Below are positions 17,770-20,372 of a stretch of DNA of 20,372 nt, in pieces. The stretch comes from Euperipatoides rowelli (Eukaryota; Onychophora; Udeonychophora; Euonychophora; Peripatopsidae). The translations under genes and the position numbers were made by a program. The stretch is taken from NCBI GenBank assembly GCA_003024985.2, contig PXIH01S0007101.1. One strand, 5' to 3'. The notes below the pieces were generated by a model. That model did not search any database and was not told where the DNA came from. It worked only from the letters and a program-made list of their open reading frames with translations. The stretch's first letter is position 1. Each line of letters begins with the position of its first letter.

Positions 17770-19640
17770 AACTGATAATGCCTACTAATGCTGGCTATCG
17801 GTGGAATAGGCAAGGGACATTGTTGTCTTCCTTAGCTGGCCAAGTACCACACGATTTTCCTGCTTATTTCATAAAGTTTATATTTATTTAGATCCTTCAA
17901 AGTGTGTACTACAGTACTTCTATCCTACCTAAAAGTAAAAACAATTTCACAAAACATTTTACATTGATTAGAATTACTTTCATAAAACATGCTATAGAAA
18001 TTACGCAAATTCATTCTCGATTTAAAAATTAATAGCTAAAGATGATATTTACCTGTATACCATTCATTATCAAAATTGGAAGCCATCCAACAACCCATAT
18101 CTAGTGTTGATAATTTTGAGTCTGGTCTTGGTGCACTTTGTTCATCTCTAATCATTTGTACTACAGAAATTAGTCTATTCATTTTCAAAACTGAAGGGTC
18201 TGTATCTAAATTTTTATTATACCATGGTGTTGTGTGTTCATTATTTACACAAGTTTCATTCAATGCAAGCATCATAGTAGTATGTTAATAAACGACAGCC
18301 AAGTTTTTTTGGTGAAATTGATTTAACTGCTTGTAACTGTCTGGTCCAGGTACAGTTTTCATTCCTGTATGTGTAGGATAGTTGCTTTTAATATCTTTGG
18401 CATTTACCAGATAGTAAACTCTTATGGAGTGCTCGCACATTAATTTAGAATTTATTAGACCTCTGCCAAGTTTAGTTTTACATACATTTTGGAATTCTTC
18501 AGCATTGTGTATAATAACGCTTCTTGACATTACTGCTCTGGTAACATACATTTTTGCTAAACCAGTTTCTGCATCACAAGGACCTTTTCCATGTCGTGGA
18601 CCAAAATAATTCCTCTCAAAGTTATAACCATAATCTAATTTACCATATGTTATATCATTAAATGGCCCTTTTGAATTGTACTGGCAACAACAGCAATCGC
18701 AGAACTGACTGATTGTATCAATTTTTATTTTGCTAATTTCTTTTGAATGTTTAACAGCTTGTTCTGTGTAATAAGACACAGCATGGTAATCGTGTAAAAT
18801 ATCCGCTGAAACTAATANCACTGCATCTCTGACAACAGATTCTGGGTGCTCATTGCATTTATAATAATTGACAATTGGTTGTAAAGTCACTTGATTTTTA
18901 TTCCAATGGCTTCCTGATGAAAACAACTATAATTTTCAGAATAATAAAAGATCTATATTACCCATGTGATCCAATTGTAGGATTGGTAGAAATCAATTTA
19001 AATTCATAAGCTTGTCATTCAGCCAAGAAAATGTGCTTTGTTATATAAGTTGCTTTATTTATCAGCTCATCAATAAGGTTGGATAAAGTCTCATCTTTAG
19101 TTACCAGAACATTGAACATTGCACTATTTTTTTAGTACTGGCCACCACAATTTTTTTTAATTTTTTCAATTAAGTCATGTCACAGCTATATTTAATTTGT
19201 CTGCATGTTCTTGCAAAAAACAATTTTTTAATTTTCGAGTCCCAAACCTATTGCATTTTCTTTCAATACATTGTATTTTGATACTTCGTCACACATTATA
19301 AATTTTATCAGTTCATTTTATTGGCAATCTTATTTTTGCTCATTATATTAATACTTTTTAATTTTACATCACATTTACACATATTTCACAAACACTGTCG
19401 TAGAAGCTTCACAAAGGCTGGTTTCAGTTAACTTAATTTTGTAAAGCCAATTCCAGAATGACCAGCTTCAGTTATAAATTTTTTATAACATTCTGTTATT
19501 GTCCGATCCATAACTCTTTGTTCGTAATGTACGTCTACTGGTTGACCTTTTATCTGGAAGTTGAATGGAACATATTTTATAGTGGTTCNGTATTTTATCT
19601 TGCAATGCTTGTGAAACACTGTTCTTCCATTTTTTTCGCT
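17770..19640 (-). pseudogene. Decayed gene of an uncharacterised repeat family with QYNSKGPF / HGKGPCDA core
   Basis: N-terminal part: MDRTITECYKKFITEAGHSG with IGFTKLS (19520-19430), then CEICVN (about 19390) and ITKHIFLAEWQAYEFKF (about 19030). The 213-codon frame 18926-18285 is the longest in the window. It holds HWNKNQVTLQPIVNYYKC, LVSADILHDYHAVSYY, FCDCCCCQYNSKGPF and ERNYFGPRHGKGPCDAETG. A single TAA (18287-18285) separates it from an in-frame continuation to 18053 ending GCWMASNFDNEWYTG. An intron then leads to a decayed exon with GTWPAKEDNN and PPIASISRHYQF. Just upstream YYSENYSCFHQ is one frameshift away. The family recurs in invertebrates as uncharacterised protein; transposase-like function is inferred. 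Confidence 0.65.
17929..18052 (-). other. Candidate GT-AG intron, 124 nt
   Basis: On the minus strand ACAG|GTAAAT ends the WYT-coding exon at 18053, and TTTTTACTTTTAG precedes the next block at 17928. Joining the two gives WYTGRIEVL, which continues the conserved C-terminal WxxxxxDxxYxGxI pattern better than the read-through KYHL followed by a stop. Confidence 0.5.
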
Positions 19641-20372
19641 TAAGATCCGTTTTCAAACCTGGCTTAGCTTTTAAAAGTCTTCGATTTATATTAACCTTTA
19701 CCTATAGTTCTTTTAGAGCAGAGGTAGCCCTCTTGTTTCTTTTGGCGATCAGCTTTTTTTAAATTGAAACTATTCATGAGCTGCCTTAAAAACATCATTA
19801 AATTGATAGGCTAATCTTTTTTCTTAGCATTATTATGAGTTGTTTTCTTTTTAGTTTAGTATTTCAGCAATATTATCCTACGCACGTTTTTTTTATAATT
19901 CACACTTTCAAATAATTAATAATGAGTTGTAAAGATGTGATTAAATAAGCAATATTGCTTTTACTTCTTTCATAATTTCTATTTGATTTCTTTTATCCTG
20001 TATTTTTTTTCTTTTTGTAAAAAAAGCTATAGGCTAATTGGTCTTTCAGTAATGTCTTATAGGTCGCTCAACCGAGACCACCCTTTGTCCACACAGCGAA
20101 ACATTAGTATGGTTAGAATAAAGTTATTTGGAAAATGAACGCTATGTGCACAATGTTCCAATTATTGCATTATGACATAAGATGTCTCTACAGACCAGAC
20201 CAAAACCGATGGATTTCAGAAACTGCCTAGTCAGGGTAGGCAAGAACTCATTCGCCTGAACCACGAGAGCCTTACTTCTAAGTTCTATAGGCCTTGTTGA
20301 GTGTATACCTCGGAGAACACACCCAATGATGATGATGATCCATGAGTATGAACCTCCGCTTCGGAGAATGCA
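19641..20372. other. Spacer with no recognised gene
   Basis: A lysine-rich minus-strand stretch at 19780-19650 might be the eroded N-terminus of the preceding pseudogene. Near the end are (GAT)n at 20328-20340 and a small GC hairpin CTCCG-CTT-CGGAG at 20354-20366, which together could be the tail of a LINE or SINE. No tRNA or other RNA gene was seen. Confidence 0.4.

Noticed and set aside
1-20372. CRISPR arrays, bacterial promoters, tRNA or rRNA genes
   Set aside because: None seen. Composition, introns and repeat types are those of a eukaryotic nuclear genome.

Overview
This window is AT-rich (about 70% A+T by eye) nuclear DNA from a metazoan, most likely an aquatic invertebrate. The lineage cannot be fixed from the sequence. 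The evidence is homopolymers, microsatellites, N gaps, GT-AG splice signals and a dense load of decayed eukaryotic transposons, with no bacterial-style gene packing. No intact host gene is recognisable. Nearly every recognisable coding stretch is a broken transposon gene read on the minus strand. Family assignments rest on motifs read by eye, not on database searches.

Layout. 143-455: a GIY-YIG endonuclease fragment, probably from a Penelope-like element. 450-6014: a CR1/L2-type LINE (LINE 1) lying in that fragment, with a 3' hairpin and (AAT)n tail. A 2.3-kb Merlin-type DNA transposon (1701-4025) splits its reverse transcriptase and carries its own tandem repeat and hairpins. 6015-7990: mostly anonymous, with a GGTTCT-rich block and a 34-codon ORF starting in a YY1-like context. 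8001-11015: a hAT-like element bounded by an exact 8-bp duplication (ATAAAAAT). It contains a second CR1-like LINE (LINE 2), which is interrupted by a 535-bp MITE (9313-9847, 14-bp TIRs, 6-bp duplication). 11040-11690: the 3' part of a third LINE. 11690-11975: a long inverted repeat whose arms each carry a related ORF start, head to head.

12430-14283: a frameshifted gene of an uncharacterised invertebrate repeat family with an SDxCGxQN...GHSY core. 14525-17057: a hAT transposase gene split by an L1/Tx1-type LINE fragment (15095-16008). 17770-19640: a second uncharacterised family (CEICVN, SENYSC, QYNSKGPF, HGKGPCDA) holding the longest open frame in the window and an apparent 124-nt GT-AG intron. 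19640-20372: no gene seen.

The window is a stratified graveyard of mobile elements. The nesting gives relative ages: Penelope-like fragment, then LINE 1, then Merlin; LINE 3, then hAT-like element, then LINE 2, then MITE; hAT transposase, then Tx1-like LINE. The best candidates for something undescribed are the head-to-head ORF palindrome, the two DxCxxQ(N/Y)-type families, and the promoter-like sites near the Merlin ends.
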